A stretch of DNA of 10,440 bases. Origin: an uncultured Verrucomicrobiae bacterium (lineage in GTDB: Bacteria; Verrucomicrobiota; Verrucomicrobiia; Verrucomicrobiales; DEV007). Shown here one piece after another: positions 1 through 6,714 of this stretch. Every line of letters starts with the position of its first letter. Within the stretch, counting starts at the first letter, position 1. The DNA is taken from positions 1 to 10,440 of the forward strand of contig CALDKL010000398.1 in NCBI GenBank assembly GCA_937898895.1. Direction: 5' to 3'. The translations under genes were made by a program, and so were the position numbers. The notes under the pieces are model-generated. The model did no database searches. It was not told the origin of the DNA and was given only the letters and a program-made list of their open reading frames with translations.

Positions 1-52
1 CGTCTTTCGCACCCCCTCGAGTCTCCAGTTGGGTTCGCTGCTTGCGGCCCAT
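1..52 (-). CDS. Possible 5' end of a gene running off the left edge
   Basis: On the minus strand an ATG at 50-52 opens a frame that stays open to the window edge and would encode MGRKQRTQLETRGGAKD, a basic and hydrophilic start. The fragment is only 17 codons, so an open frame has little weight by itself. The support is positional: it begins where GC-rich sequence gives way to the AT-rich stretch at about 61-145, as expected for a gene divergent from the small secreted protein at 184. No family is recognisable and it may be chance. Confidence 0.25.
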   Translation of the reverse strand, partial: MGRKQRTQLETRGGAKD

Positions 53-183
53 TGGTTTGCGATGGATGACAAAATCGTAGATTTTTCATAATCCTTGGAT
101 TTTTTCCTTGAATTTGGATTTTTACTAGATAGGATAGTTACCAATGCGAATTCTCGCAGTTTTGCGAAACCCAATCCTGACCG
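53..183. promoter_or_regulatory. AT-rich intergenic region, probable promoter zone
   Basis: Positions about 61-145 are markedly richer in A and T than the rest of the window, with several T runs, and no credible gene lies there. On the plus strand TTGAAT (108-113) and TAGGAT (130-135) are 16 bases apart. Each matches four of six bases of the sigma-70 -35 and -10 consensus, so this is a modest promoter candidate for the gene at 184. A divergent promoter toward the left edge is possible but no clear hexamers were seen. The base composition is direct observation; the promoter is inference. Confidence 0.35.
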
Positions 184-528
184 ATGAAAGCCTGGCCTCT
201 TTTGATTCTGACCCTGCTCGTTGCCACCCTGGATGTCTCGGCGAACGAGCCGATCTATCCGTCGCAATTTCGCGGAGTCTGCCAGCAATGTGGGCGCGAC
301 CTGATGGCCTACTACCAACCGGTACAGTGCCTCGACGGACGAGTCGAGTACCAGTGGGTGCGCGAATGCCACGACCATTGCCGCCCAGCCTATCTCGGAC
401 GGAAGAAATACGATTTCTTCAACTCCCACCTGATGAATCCGGCCAATCCGAGATGGAACGCGAAGCGCAACTGCCTCCCGAATGCCTCGTCCTCCGGAGT
501 GTGGTCGGCGAGGCCCTGCTGCCGCTGA
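184..528 (+). CDS. Small cysteine-rich secreted protein, unknown function
   Basis: The 114-residue product begins with a classic signal peptide: Lys2, a hydrophobic core at about residues 4-16, and a likely cleavage after the Ala of VSA (residue 20). The mature part of about 94 residues has eight cysteines (33, 36, 49, 62, 66, 97, 112, 113), including a CQQC pair at 33-36 and CHDHC at 62-66, and is rich in Tyr, Arg and His. The pattern fits an exported protein with disulfides, or one binding a metal through the Cys/His cluster; neither is shown. I do not recognise a family. There is no Shine-Dalgarno before the ATG. An overlapping frame from 144 lacks a signal peptide and looks like a shadow. 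The stop lies 6 bases from the stop of the convergent sulfatase. The last 15 or so residues look low in information, so a frameshift near the end is possible. Confidence 0.6.
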   Translation: MKAWPLLILTLLVATLDVSANEPIYPSQFRGVCQQCGRDLMAYYQPVQCLDGRVEYQWVRECHDHCRPAYLGRKKYDFFNSHLMNPANPRWNAKRNCLPNASSSGVWSARPCCR

Positions 529-534
529 CGGGAA

Positions 535-1887
535 TCACTCTTTCGTGATCGCCTTGTCGCCCGGCGGGGCCGCGTTCCTGAGCAAGTCGTCGAGTTTGTC
601 GCGCAATGCCGCGACGCGATCAGGTTCGCGGTCGGCGAGATTGGTGGTTTCGCCAGGATCTGCGGCGAGGTCGTAGAGCGACACCGGATCGACCTCCCGC
701 GAGGACTTGTCTTTGTTTTTCCGTTTGCCCTTGTCTTTCGCGGCAGCACCCGCAGGCTGGACGATCAGTTTCCAGTTTCCGACGCGCAGGGCGGCTTTGT
801 CAGGGCTCTGCGCCGAGAGGATGAACTCGTGCGGCGAAGGGGCTTTCTCCGTCAACATCGGCCAGACATCGCGCCCATCGAGCGGCTCGCTTCCCTCCAG
901 GGTGCCTCCTGCCAGCTTCACGAAAGTCGGATACCAATCGATGATGTGCATTGGCTCGGAGAGGCGTTGTCCCGCCGGGATCTTTCCGGGCCAGTTGACG
1001 AAGGCGGCAGCACGCACGCCCCCTTCGTAGATCGAGCCCTTGAAGTCGCGCAGCGGCGTATTGGTCCCGGGGCGCGGCCCTCCGTTGTCCGAGGAAAAGA
1101 CGATGAGGGTATTCTCGCGTCTTCCGGTTTTTCCGAGGGCGGCGACGATCTGTCCGATACCCTCGTCGACCGCTGCCAACATCCCGGCGAGCTGACGGCG
1201 GGCTCCCTCGAGCGAGGCGTAGGGTTCGAGGTACGAATCCGGCACCTGCATCGGGGAATGCACCCCGTTGAAGGGCACGTAGAGGAAAAGCGGCTTGTCG
1301 TGCTCCTGTGCCTCGATCAGACGACAGGCCTCTTTTGAAATCAGATGGGTGCTGTAGCCGTCCTCGTCTCGGGCGACGTCATCCCGATACCAGTCTTGCT
1401 TGCCATCGCGGACGTGGGTGAAGTAATCGAGTGCTCCGAAATAGTGGCCGTATTGATGGTCGAAGCCGCGCGCGGTGGGACGGTACGCGGATTCGAATTC
1501 CCCGAGATGCCACTTGCCGGTGATTGCGGTGGTGTATCCCGCATCCCGCAGCGCAGTGGCGAGGGTGCGTTCTCCGAGGGGCAATCCCCATTTCGCACCA
1601 GGGCGGACGACGGTGTAGACTCCTGTGCGGGTTGGGTAACGGCCCGTCATCAGGGCGGACCGTGTCGGGGAGCAGACCGGTTGCACGTAGTGGGCTTCGA
1701 GGATGGTTCCGCCCGCCGCGAGAGCGTCGATCTGCGGAGTCCGGATGTCCTTGCCTCCATTGAACCCGCAATCGGCAGAACCGAGATCGTCGACGAGAAA
1801 AAAAACGATATTCGGTCGGATCGGATCGGCGGCACCCAGGCTCAGGGCAGAGAGGGCGAATGCGAGGGCAGCAACGGTGTGTTTCAT
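535..1887 (-). CDS. Secreted type I (formylglycine) sulfatase, arylsulfatase-like
   Basis: The 450-residue protein hydrolyses a sulfate ester, most likely on a polysaccharide or other organic sulfate outside the cytoplasm. A signal peptide covers residues 1 to about 20, ending LSLGAA. The alkaline-phosphatase-like sulfatase core follows. The metal-binding Asp pair is in VDD (33-34). Cys72 in CSPTR is the residue converted to formylglycine, within the family signature CxPxR. GKWHLG (124-129) supplies Lys125 and His127. His210 is in NGVHSP, Asp267-Asn268 in DNGG, and Lys283 in DFKGS. All expected active-site residues are present and length is normal for the family. A Lys/Arg-rich stretch (383-397) interrupts the C-terminal part. 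The ATG at 1885-1887 is chosen because it starts the signal peptide; a GTG three codons upstream (1894-1896) is an alternative. Activity needs a formylglycine-generating enzyme, not encoded here. The substrate cannot be told from sequence. The gene is divergent from the ABC-F gene across 114 bases. Confidence 0.95.
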   Translation of the reverse strand: MKHTVAALAFALSALSLGAADPIRPNIVFFLVDDLGSADCGFNGGKDIRTPQIDALAAGGTILEAHYVQPVCSPTRSALMTGRYPTRTGVYTVVRPGAKWGLPLGERTLATALRDAGYTTAITGKWHLGEFESAYRPTARGFDHQYGHYFGALDYFTHVRDGKQDWYRDDVARDEDGYSTHLISKEACRLIEAQEHDKPLFLYVPFNGVHSPMQVPDSYLEPYASLEGARRQLAGMLAAVDEGIGQIVAALGKTGRRENTLIVFSSDNGGPRPGTNTPLRDFKGSIYEGGVRAAAFVNWPGKIPAGQRLSEPMHIIDWYPTFVKLAGGTLEGSEPLDGRDVWPMLTEKAPSPHEFILSAQSPDKAALRVGNWKLIVQPAGAAAKDKGKRKNKDKSSREVDPVSLYDLAADPGETTNLADREPDRVAALRDKLDDLLRNAAPPGDKAITKE

Positions 1888-2001
1888 TTTCGGCACCGCG
1901 ATCAAACCCCGCCGCACCGGGGATGGTTCAAAAAAGCGAGTGAAGACCTCCCAGTCTCTCTGCTGGCAACCTGCGGAAATCGAGTTACCTTCGCGCCCTT
2001 T

Positions 2002-3978
2002 ATGCTCGCCGTGGATCGAGTTTGCGTTCAGTACGGGGCCCGGAGTCTTTTTCGGGACCTCTCTTTCACCGTGCGTGCGAAGGAGCGTTGGTCTCTCGCT
2101 GGTCCGAACGGTGCGGGCAAGTCGACCCTGATGAAAATCATCGCCGGGATCGAGTCGGCCGACACCGGTCGCATCATCAAGGCAAAGCAGGTCACCGTCG
2201 GCTACCTGCCCCAGGAAGGAGTGCAGCACAAAGGAACGACCGTCTACGATGAAGTGGCCAAGGCCTTCGATGATGTCCTCCAGCTCGAGACAGAACTCAG
2301 GGAAATCGAAGCCGAGCTCGAGGCAAGTGATCCGGAGAGCGAGGAATACGGCGATCTTCTCGAGGTCTTCGGCGACCTCACCCTGCGACTCGATCACCAC
2401 GATGTCAGCAAGATGCGCCCGCGCATTGCCACCGTGCTCGACGGACTCGGCTTTTCGAAGGACGATTTCGAGCGCCAGACCGGAGAATTCAGCGGCGGAT
2501 GGCAGATGCGCATTGCCATGGCAAAACTGCTCCTCCGCGAGCCCTCCGTCCTTCTCCTCGACGAACCCACCAACCACCTCGACATCGAGACGGTGCAGTG
2601 GCTCGAGCAATGGCTGCGCAACTACGGCGGGGCCATCCTCCTGATCTCGCATGATCGGAGCATGCTCGACAATCTCACCAACCGCACCCTCGCCTTCGAG
2701 AACGGCGGCGTGCAGCAGTATTCGGGGAACTATTCCTTCTACCTCTCCGAGCGTGTCGCCCGGCGCGAACAGGCCGAACGCGCCTTCAAGAACCAGGCCC
2801 GCGAGATCGAGAAAGCCGAAAAGCTCATCAACCGCTTCCGTGCCAAAGCCTCGAAAGCCCGCATGGTCCAGTCGCGCATCAAGGCTCTCGAAAAGGTTGA
2901 GCGCATCGAACTGGAGCAGGATGGTGCCACCGTCGACTTCCGTTTTCCCCAACCGGAACGCAGCGGTCAGACCGTTCTGAAGCTGGAGAAGGTCTGCAAA
3001 CACTATGGCGAAAAGAAGGTCATCGAGAATCTCGACTTCGCCATCGAACGCGGCGACAAGATCGCCATCGTCGGCGTCAATGGAGCGGGCAAGTCGACCT
3101 TTTCGCGGCTCATCGCCCGGATTGAGGAGCCGACCTCCGGCACCATCACCGAGGGGCATAAAGTCGGGATCGCCTATTTCTCCCAGACCCACGCGGACGA
3201 ACTCGACCCAGGCAAAACGGTCCTCGGCACGATGGAGGGAAGTGTCACCGCTGCTGCAGCCGGCAATCTGCGCACTCTGCTCGGAGCCTTTCTCTTCCGC
3301 GGGGATGACGTTTTCAAGTCGGTTAGTGTTTTGTCAGGCGGCGAGCGGGGGCGCCTTGCCCTCGCCAGGATGCTCCTGCAACCGGCGAATTTCCTCATCC
3401 TCGACGAGCCGACGAATCACCTCGACCTCCAGTCACAGGAGGTGCTCCAGCGTGCCCTCGCCGACTACACCGGGGCCTACGCCATCGTCTCGCACAACCG
3501 AGCCTTCCTCGATCCCATCGTCACGAAGGTGCTCGAGTTCATTCCCGGACAGAAACCAAAGCTCTACTACGGCAACGTCAGCGATTACCTCGAGAAGAAA
3601 AAGGCCGACCTGGAACTGGAGTCGGCCCGGGCGAATCCCTCCGCCACAAGCACCTCTCGGAGCATCGGCACCGCCGACTCCGACGGCGGTGGCAACCGCA
3701 AGGAGCAGCGCCGCCTTGAGGCTCGGGCCCGGGAGGAGCGCGCCGCGAAACTGAAGCCTCTCAAGAAAGAGTTCGAGACTCTCGAAGGCGAAATCGCAAC
3801 GCTCGAGGCGGAGAAGCTGCAGCTCGACGCGAAACTCGCCGATCCCGAGTTTTTCAAGAAGGGTGAGGAAGCCTCTGCAGCGATGAAGCGGTATGCGGAG
3901 GTCGAAGAGGTGCTGGAGAAGCGCGTCACCAGATGGGGCGAACTCAGCGACCGGATCGAGGCGCTGGAAATCGGGTGA
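2002..3978 (+). CDS. ABC-F family ATPase (Uup/YheS-like), ribosome-associated
   Basis: The 658-residue cytoplasmic protein has two ATP-binding cassettes and no membrane segments, which defines the ABC-F family. Members bind near the ribosomal E site and act in translation. Cassette 1 shows Walker A GPNGAGKST (34-42), signature FSGGWQMR (163-170), Walker B ending in Asp187-Glu188, and H-loop SHD (216-218). A charged helical linker (about 250-320) fits the segment that contacts P-site tRNA. Cassette 2 shows Walker A GVNGAGKST (358-366), signature LSGGERGR (444-451), Walker B with Asp468-Glu469, and H-loop SHN (497-499). A Ser/Gly/Asp-rich spacer (about 543-565) leads to a highly charged coiled coil (about 567-655), as in Uup/YheS-type members. 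The frame is open far upstream, but homology begins at the ATG at 2002; no Shine-Dalgarno precedes it. A specific role, such as antibiotic protection versus general translation, cannot be assigned. The stop is 4 bases from the convergent ispF stop. Confidence 0.95.
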   Translation: MLAVDRVCVQYGARSLFRDLSFTVRAKERWSLAGPNGAGKSTLMKIIAGIESADTGRIIKAKQVTVGYLPQEGVQHKGTTVYDEVAKAFDDVLQLETELREIEAELEASDPESEEYGDLLEVFGDLTLRLDHHDVSKMRPRIATVLDGLGFSKDDFERQTGEFSGGWQMRIAMAKLLLREPSVLLLDEPTNHLDIETVQWLEQWLRNYGGAILLISHDRSMLDNLTNRTLAFENGGVQQYSGNYSFYLSERVARREQAERAFKNQAREIEKAEKLINRFRAKASKARMVQSRIKALEKVERIELEQDGATVDFRFPQPERSGQTVLKLEKVCKHYGEKKVIENLDFAIERGDKIAIVGVNGAGKSTFSRLIARIEEPTSGTITEGHKVGIAYFSQTHADELDPGKTVLGTMEGSVTAAAAGNLRTLLGAFLFRGDDVFKSVSVLSGGERGRLALARMLLQPANFLILDEPTNHLDLQSQEVLQRALADYTGAYAIVSHNRAFLDPIVTKVLEFIPGQKPKLYYGNVSDYLEKKKADLELESARANPSATSTSRSIGTADSDGGGNRKEQRRLEARAREERAAKLKPLKKEFETLEGEIATLEAEKLQLDAKLADPEFFKKGEEASAAMKRYAEVEEVLEKRVTRWGELSDRIEALEIG

Positions 3979-3982
3979 GGGC

Positions 3983-4462
3983 TCAACCCATCCCGACGGA
4001 GGCGACGGCCATCGCGGCGATGCCCTCGCGCCTTCCGATGAATCCCATCGCTTCGTTGGTGGTCGCCTTGATCCCCACGGCGCCCGGCTCGATTCCGAGA
4101 GCGGCGGCGATGCTCGCCTTCATCGCCGGAGCGTGTTTCATCACGCGCGGCTCTTCGGCAATGAGGGTGCTGTCGACGTTTTCGATGTTGCCCCCTTTTT
4201 CGCGCACGAGAGCGGCGGCCTTCTCGAGGATCTTCAGACTGCTGATGCCCTCGATGGAGCTGTCCGAGGGCGGAAACCAATAGCCGATATCTGGCTCGCC
4301 GATGGCTCCGAGGATCGCGTCGGCAATGGCGTGGCAGAGGACGTCGGCGTCGGAGTGACCAGCGAGCCCGCGTCCGTGGGGAATCGTGATGCCGCCGAGC
4401 ACCAGCGCTCGCCCCTCGGCGAAGGCATGGACGTCGTAGCCGATACCACTGCGATAACGCAT
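3983..4462 (-). CDS. ispF: 2-C-methyl-D-erythritol 2,4-cyclodiphosphate synthase
   Basis: IspF converts 4-diphosphocytidyl-2-C-methyl-D-erythritol 2-phosphate to the cyclic diphosphate with release of CMP. This is a step of the MEP route to isopentenyl diphosphate, in the cytoplasm by a homotrimer. The 159 residues match the usual length. The N-terminal GYDVHAF motif carries Asp10 and His12 and the helix HAIADAILGA starts at His44; these three match the zinc ligands of E. coli IspF (Asp8, His10, His42). HSDAD (36-40) and Asp58 of DIG follow the substrate pocket. TTNEAMGF (134-141) provides the conserved Thr and Glu near the CMP and diphosphate site. The stretch after Asp58 reads YWFPPSD where E. 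coli has KLFPDTD. The gene follows suhB by 6 bases with no Shine-Dalgarno, so it is probably co-transcribed and may depend on translation of suhB. No ispD is in the window. Confidence 0.97.
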   Translation of the reverse strand: MRYRSGIGYDVHAFAEGRALVLGGITIPHGRGLAGHSDADVLCHAIADAILGAIGEPDIGYWFPPSDSSIEGISSLKILEKAAALVREKGGNIENVDSTLIAEEPRVMKHAPAMKASIAAALGIEPGAVGIKATTNEAMGFIGRREGIAAMAVASVGMG

Positions 4463-4468
4463 GGGTGC

Positions 4469-5224
4469 TTATTCGATGATTCCATCGAGGGGCAGCCTGC
4501 CGTTGCTCGAGAGAATGGAGGATTTGTCAGGATTCTTCTCCGAGGGAATCAGAACGACCTTCCCGCCGCCGCGCTCGAGCAGCAACTGACCCGCCGCGAT
4601 GTCCCAGAGACTGATCGACTCTTCGATATAGGCGTCGAGCCGACCGCAGGCGATGTAGGCCAGGGCCAGAGCGGCACTGCCCATCATGCGCGTCTTGCGG
4701 ACGCGGTGGGCGATTCGCTTGTAGCGGGCGAGACCGGAATCGATCGCCTCGGCCGATTTGGAGAAACCAACCGTCACGATCGCCTCGCCGAGGGAGGCGC
4801 GATGGCTCGGGCGGATCGGCTTGCCGTTGCGTGTCGCAGATCCCTCGAAATCGACCGCGAACAGCTCGTCCATCATCGGATCGTAGATCGCCCCGATCTT
4901 CATTTCCCCCTCGTGCCGCATCGCGATGGAGACACAGAAATGGGGGATGCCGTAATAGTAATTCACCGTCCCGTCGATGGGATCGACGATCCATTGGGTG
5001 TCGCTCGTCTGATCGCCCGCGATGCCCTCCTCTCCGTAGATGGCGTGTCCGGGAAAGGTCGCGAGGATGAGGCCCTCGATGAGCTTCTGGCTCGCGACGT
5101 CCAGGGCGAGCTTGATATCGTGCGCATGGAGGGCATCGACGTCCAGATCGGTCTCGAAATTCGAGCGCAGGAGCGCACCTGCCTCACGGGCGGCGCGGCA
5201 GGCGAGTTCAAGTTCGGGGGACAT
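4469..5224 (-). CDS. suhB: Inositol monophosphatase family protein (SuhB-like)
   Basis: This 251-residue protein belongs to the Mg2+-dependent, lithium-sensitive phosphatase superfamily. Members hydrolyse inositol 1-phosphate and related sugar or nucleotide phosphates. The three metal-site motifs are intact: GEE (64-66); DPIDGT (81-86), with Asp81 and Asp84 as metal ligands; and WDIAAG (207-212), with Asp208. Length is normal. The ATG at 5222-5224 is preferred because GAAAGG lies 8 bases upstream (5233-5238). A TTG at 5252-5254, overlapping the stop of the preceding aminotransferase gene, would add ten residues not expected in the family. It is the middle gene of the likely aminotransferase-suhB-ispF operon. 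SuhB proteins can also act in rRNA antitermination in E. coli; the sequence does not show whether this one does. The true substrate is open: inositol phosphate, histidinol phosphate and PAP phosphatases are close relatives. Confidence 0.9.
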   Translation of the reverse strand: MSPELELACRAAREAGALLRSNFETDLDVDALHAHDIKLALDVASQKLIEGLILATFPGHAIYGEEGIAGDQTSDTQWIVDPIDGTVNYYYGIPHFCVSIAMRHEGEMKIGAIYDPMMDELFAVDFEGSATRNGKPIRPSHRASLGEAIVTVGFSKSAEAIDSGLARYKRIAHRVRKTRMMGSAALALAYIACGRLDAYIEESISLWDIAAGQLLLERGGGKVVLIPSEKNPDKSSILSSNGRLPLDGIIE

Positions 5225-5232
5225 GGTCGACG

Positions 5233-5238
5233 CCTTTC
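5233..5238 (-). promoter_or_regulatory. Shine-Dalgarno for suhB
   Basis: On the minus strand GAAAGG is followed after 8 bases by the ATG at 5222-5224. It lies in the 26-base gap after the aminotransferase stop and favours this ATG over the TTG at 5252-5254. Confidence 0.55.
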
Positions 5239-5250
5239 GGAGGGGACGGA

Positions 5251-6417
5251 TCAATGAGCGTGACAGAATTCCTCGAAGCGGTCGAGTCCCTTCTTGATCA
5301 CATCGAGGCTCGTCGCATAGCTGAGGCGCACCGAGTGGTCGTGACCAAAGGCCAGGCCGGGAACGGCGGCGACGCGATAGCGGGAGAGCAGCTTTTCACT
5401 GAGGTTCATCGAGCTGAGGCCCATCTTCGTGGTGTCGACGAGGAAGTAGAAGGCGCCATCCGGTTCGACGACTTCGATATTGCGGATCTTCTGGAGACGA
5501 CTCAGCATGTACTGACGACGCATGTCGTATTCTTCGACCATGTCGTTGACGAAACTCTGGTCTCCCTGGAGGGCGGCGAGTGCGCCATACTGCGCGAAAG
5601 TCGTCGGGTTCGAGGTGGTGTGGCTCTGGATCGTGTCGATGACTTCGGCGATCTCCGGGGGGGCGGCGGTGTAGCCAAGACGCCATCCCGTCATGGAGTA
5701 GACCTTGCTGAACCCGTTGATGGTGATCGTCAGCTTCTTTGCGGCCTCGCTGATCGAAGCGGTCGAGACGTGCTTCTTGCCGTTGTAGAGGAGCTTCTCG
5801 TAGATTTCGTCCGAAAGGATGATGATGTCCTCCGACGCGGCAATTTCGACGAGGGCCTCGAGTTCCGCCTTCGTGTAGACCGAACCGGTGGGGTTGTTCG
5901 GACTGTTGAGGATGAGCATGCGGGTGGCCCCACTGATCGAGTCTTCGAATTGTTTCGGCGTCAGCTTCCACTGATTCTCACGATCTGTCTCGACGATGAA
6001 GGGCTCGGCCCCGACGAGGCGAACCATGTCGGGATAGCTCGTCCAGTAGGGCGCGGGGATGATGACTTCGTCGCCGGGGTTGCAGCAGGCCAGGATGGCG
6101 TTGTAGCAGGAGTGTTTCGCCCCGCAATTCACCGAGATCTGGCTGGGCGAATATTCGATGCGGTTGTCCTTCGCGAGTTTGTCCGCGATGGCCTTCTTGA
6201 GTTCCGGAATTCCCGTGACGGCGGTGTATTTCGTCCGCCCCATCTGAAGCGCTTCGCTGGCTGCATCCTTGATGTGTTGGGGGGTGTCGAAATCAGGCTC
6301 TCCGGCTCCAAAGCTGGCGATGTCCTGCCCCTCGGCCTGCATCTTTTTCGCCTGGGCGGTGATCGCGAGTGTCAGGGATGGGGTGATCTGGGAGAACTTG
6401 TCGGCAATCAAACTCAT
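5251..6417 (-). CDS. aspC: Class I/II aminotransferase, aspartate aminotransferase type Ib
   Basis: This 388-residue PLP enzyme probably transfers the amino group between aspartate and 2-oxoglutarate; related enzymes of this subgroup also use prephenate or other amino acids. The fold-type I landmarks are in order: GAGEPDF near 37-43; Lys101 in CGAKHS, matching a conserved substrate-side Lys of thermophilic type Ib enzymes; NNPTG (174-178) with the PLP-contacting Asn; Asp203 and Tyr206 in SDEIY; Lys238 in GFSKVYSMTGWRLGY as the Schiff-base lysine; Arg246 in GWRLGY; and Arg364 in VRLSYA, which binds the substrate carboxylate. The ATG at 6415-6417 gives the usual MSLIADKFSQ-type start. The frame is open 41 codons further, but that stretch has no similarity to the family. 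No Shine-Dalgarno is visible. It is the first gene of the likely operon with suhB (26-base gap) and ispF. The aspC symbol is by family type; substrate preference is not proven. Confidence 0.93.
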   Translation of the reverse strand: MSLIADKFSQITPSLTLAITAQAKKMQAEGQDIASFGAGEPDFDTPQHIKDAASEALQMGRTKYTAVTGIPELKKAIADKLAKDNRIEYSPSQISVNCGAKHSCYNAILACCNPGDEVIIPAPYWTSYPDMVRLVGAEPFIVETDRENQWKLTPKQFEDSISGATRMLILNSPNNPTGSVYTKAELEALVEIAASEDIIILSDEIYEKLLYNGKKHVSTASISEAAKKLTITINGFSKVYSMTGWRLGYTAAPPEIAEVIDTIQSHTTSNPTTFAQYGALAALQGDQSFVNDMVEEYDMRRQYMLSRLQKIRNIEVVEPDGAFYFLVDTTKMGLSSMNLSEKLLSRYRVAAVPGLAFGHDHSVRLSYATSLDVIKKGLDRFEEFCHAH

Positions 6418-6714
6418 GTCTTGGGGATGGGATGGGAATTTCGACCCTGATCCGCGATTCGCCACCGATCCCGGTGATTCCATCGGGGATGCGGAGCGGG
6501 TCGGGGAAGACCGGGCTTTCACGATACAACTCACCCGCATAAACGGGGATTTGGTGATGGCTCGACCGCAACTCCGTAAACAATGCGGATGGCTCCTCTA
6601 ACCGATTTGGGGCCGGATTCAAGCGAAATGCGCCAGAGACGGGATTTTGTCGGAGCGGGTGGTTCCTTCGGATCACGGCTTTCCTGGGTTGCATCGGTTC
6701 CGGGTGAGGGCAGA
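6418..6714. other. Divergent intergenic region between aminotransferase and holA
   Basis: About 300 bases hold no credible gene. Frames here are short, lack family features, and merely extend the two flanking genes upstream. Transcription of both neighbours must start in or near this stretch, so it should contain two back-to-back promoters. I looked for sigma-70-like hexamers on both strands and found none with good match and spacing. TTGGTG (6551-6556) has an A-rich stretch at 6577-6582 downstream, but the spacer is 20 bases. A weak imperfect inverted repeat, ATCCC to GGGAT, lies around 6468-6490. Confidence 0.5.
6706..6710 (+). promoter_or_regulatory. Shine-Dalgarno for holA
   Basis: GAGGG ends 4 bases before the ATG at 6715-6717. 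The spacing is short but usable, and this supports 6715 as the holA start over upstream ATGs from 6583 and the downstream ATG at 6736. Confidence 0.5.

Noticed and set aside
144..548. Overlapping 134-codon frame across the small secreted protein gene
   Set aside because: It has no signal peptide or family resemblance; the frame at 184 has a convincing signal peptide and cysteine pairs.
1345..2001. Upstream extension of the ABC-F frame by 219 codons
   Set aside because: It is the antisense of the sulfatase gene; ABC-F homology begins at the ATG at 2002.
2113..3099. Identical 15-base sequence at 2113-2127 and 3085-3099
   Set aside because: Both copies encode the Walker A motif of the two ABC cassettes; this is protein-level conservation, not a DNA repeat element.
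535..3192. Continuous minus-strand open frame of 885 codons
   Set aside because: Only the part after the ATG at 1887 encodes the sulfatase. The rest is the antisense of the ABC-F gene, kept open by GC-rich codon bias, and has no family features.
3893..5257. Plus-strand open frame of 454 codons
   Set aside because: It lies opposite suhB and ispF, which have clear catalytic motifs; the plus-strand product has an Asp/Gly/Arg-rich composition typical of an antisense shadow.
5254..6450. Plus-strand open frame of 398 codons opposite the aminotransferase
   Set aside because: The minus strand carries an intact PLP enzyme; the plus frame has no recognisable domain and is explained by codon bias on the other strand.
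6468..6490. Inverted repeat ATCCC to GGGAT upstream of the aminotransferase
   Set aside because: The arms match over only about five bases with mismatches beyond, which is expected by chance in this composition.
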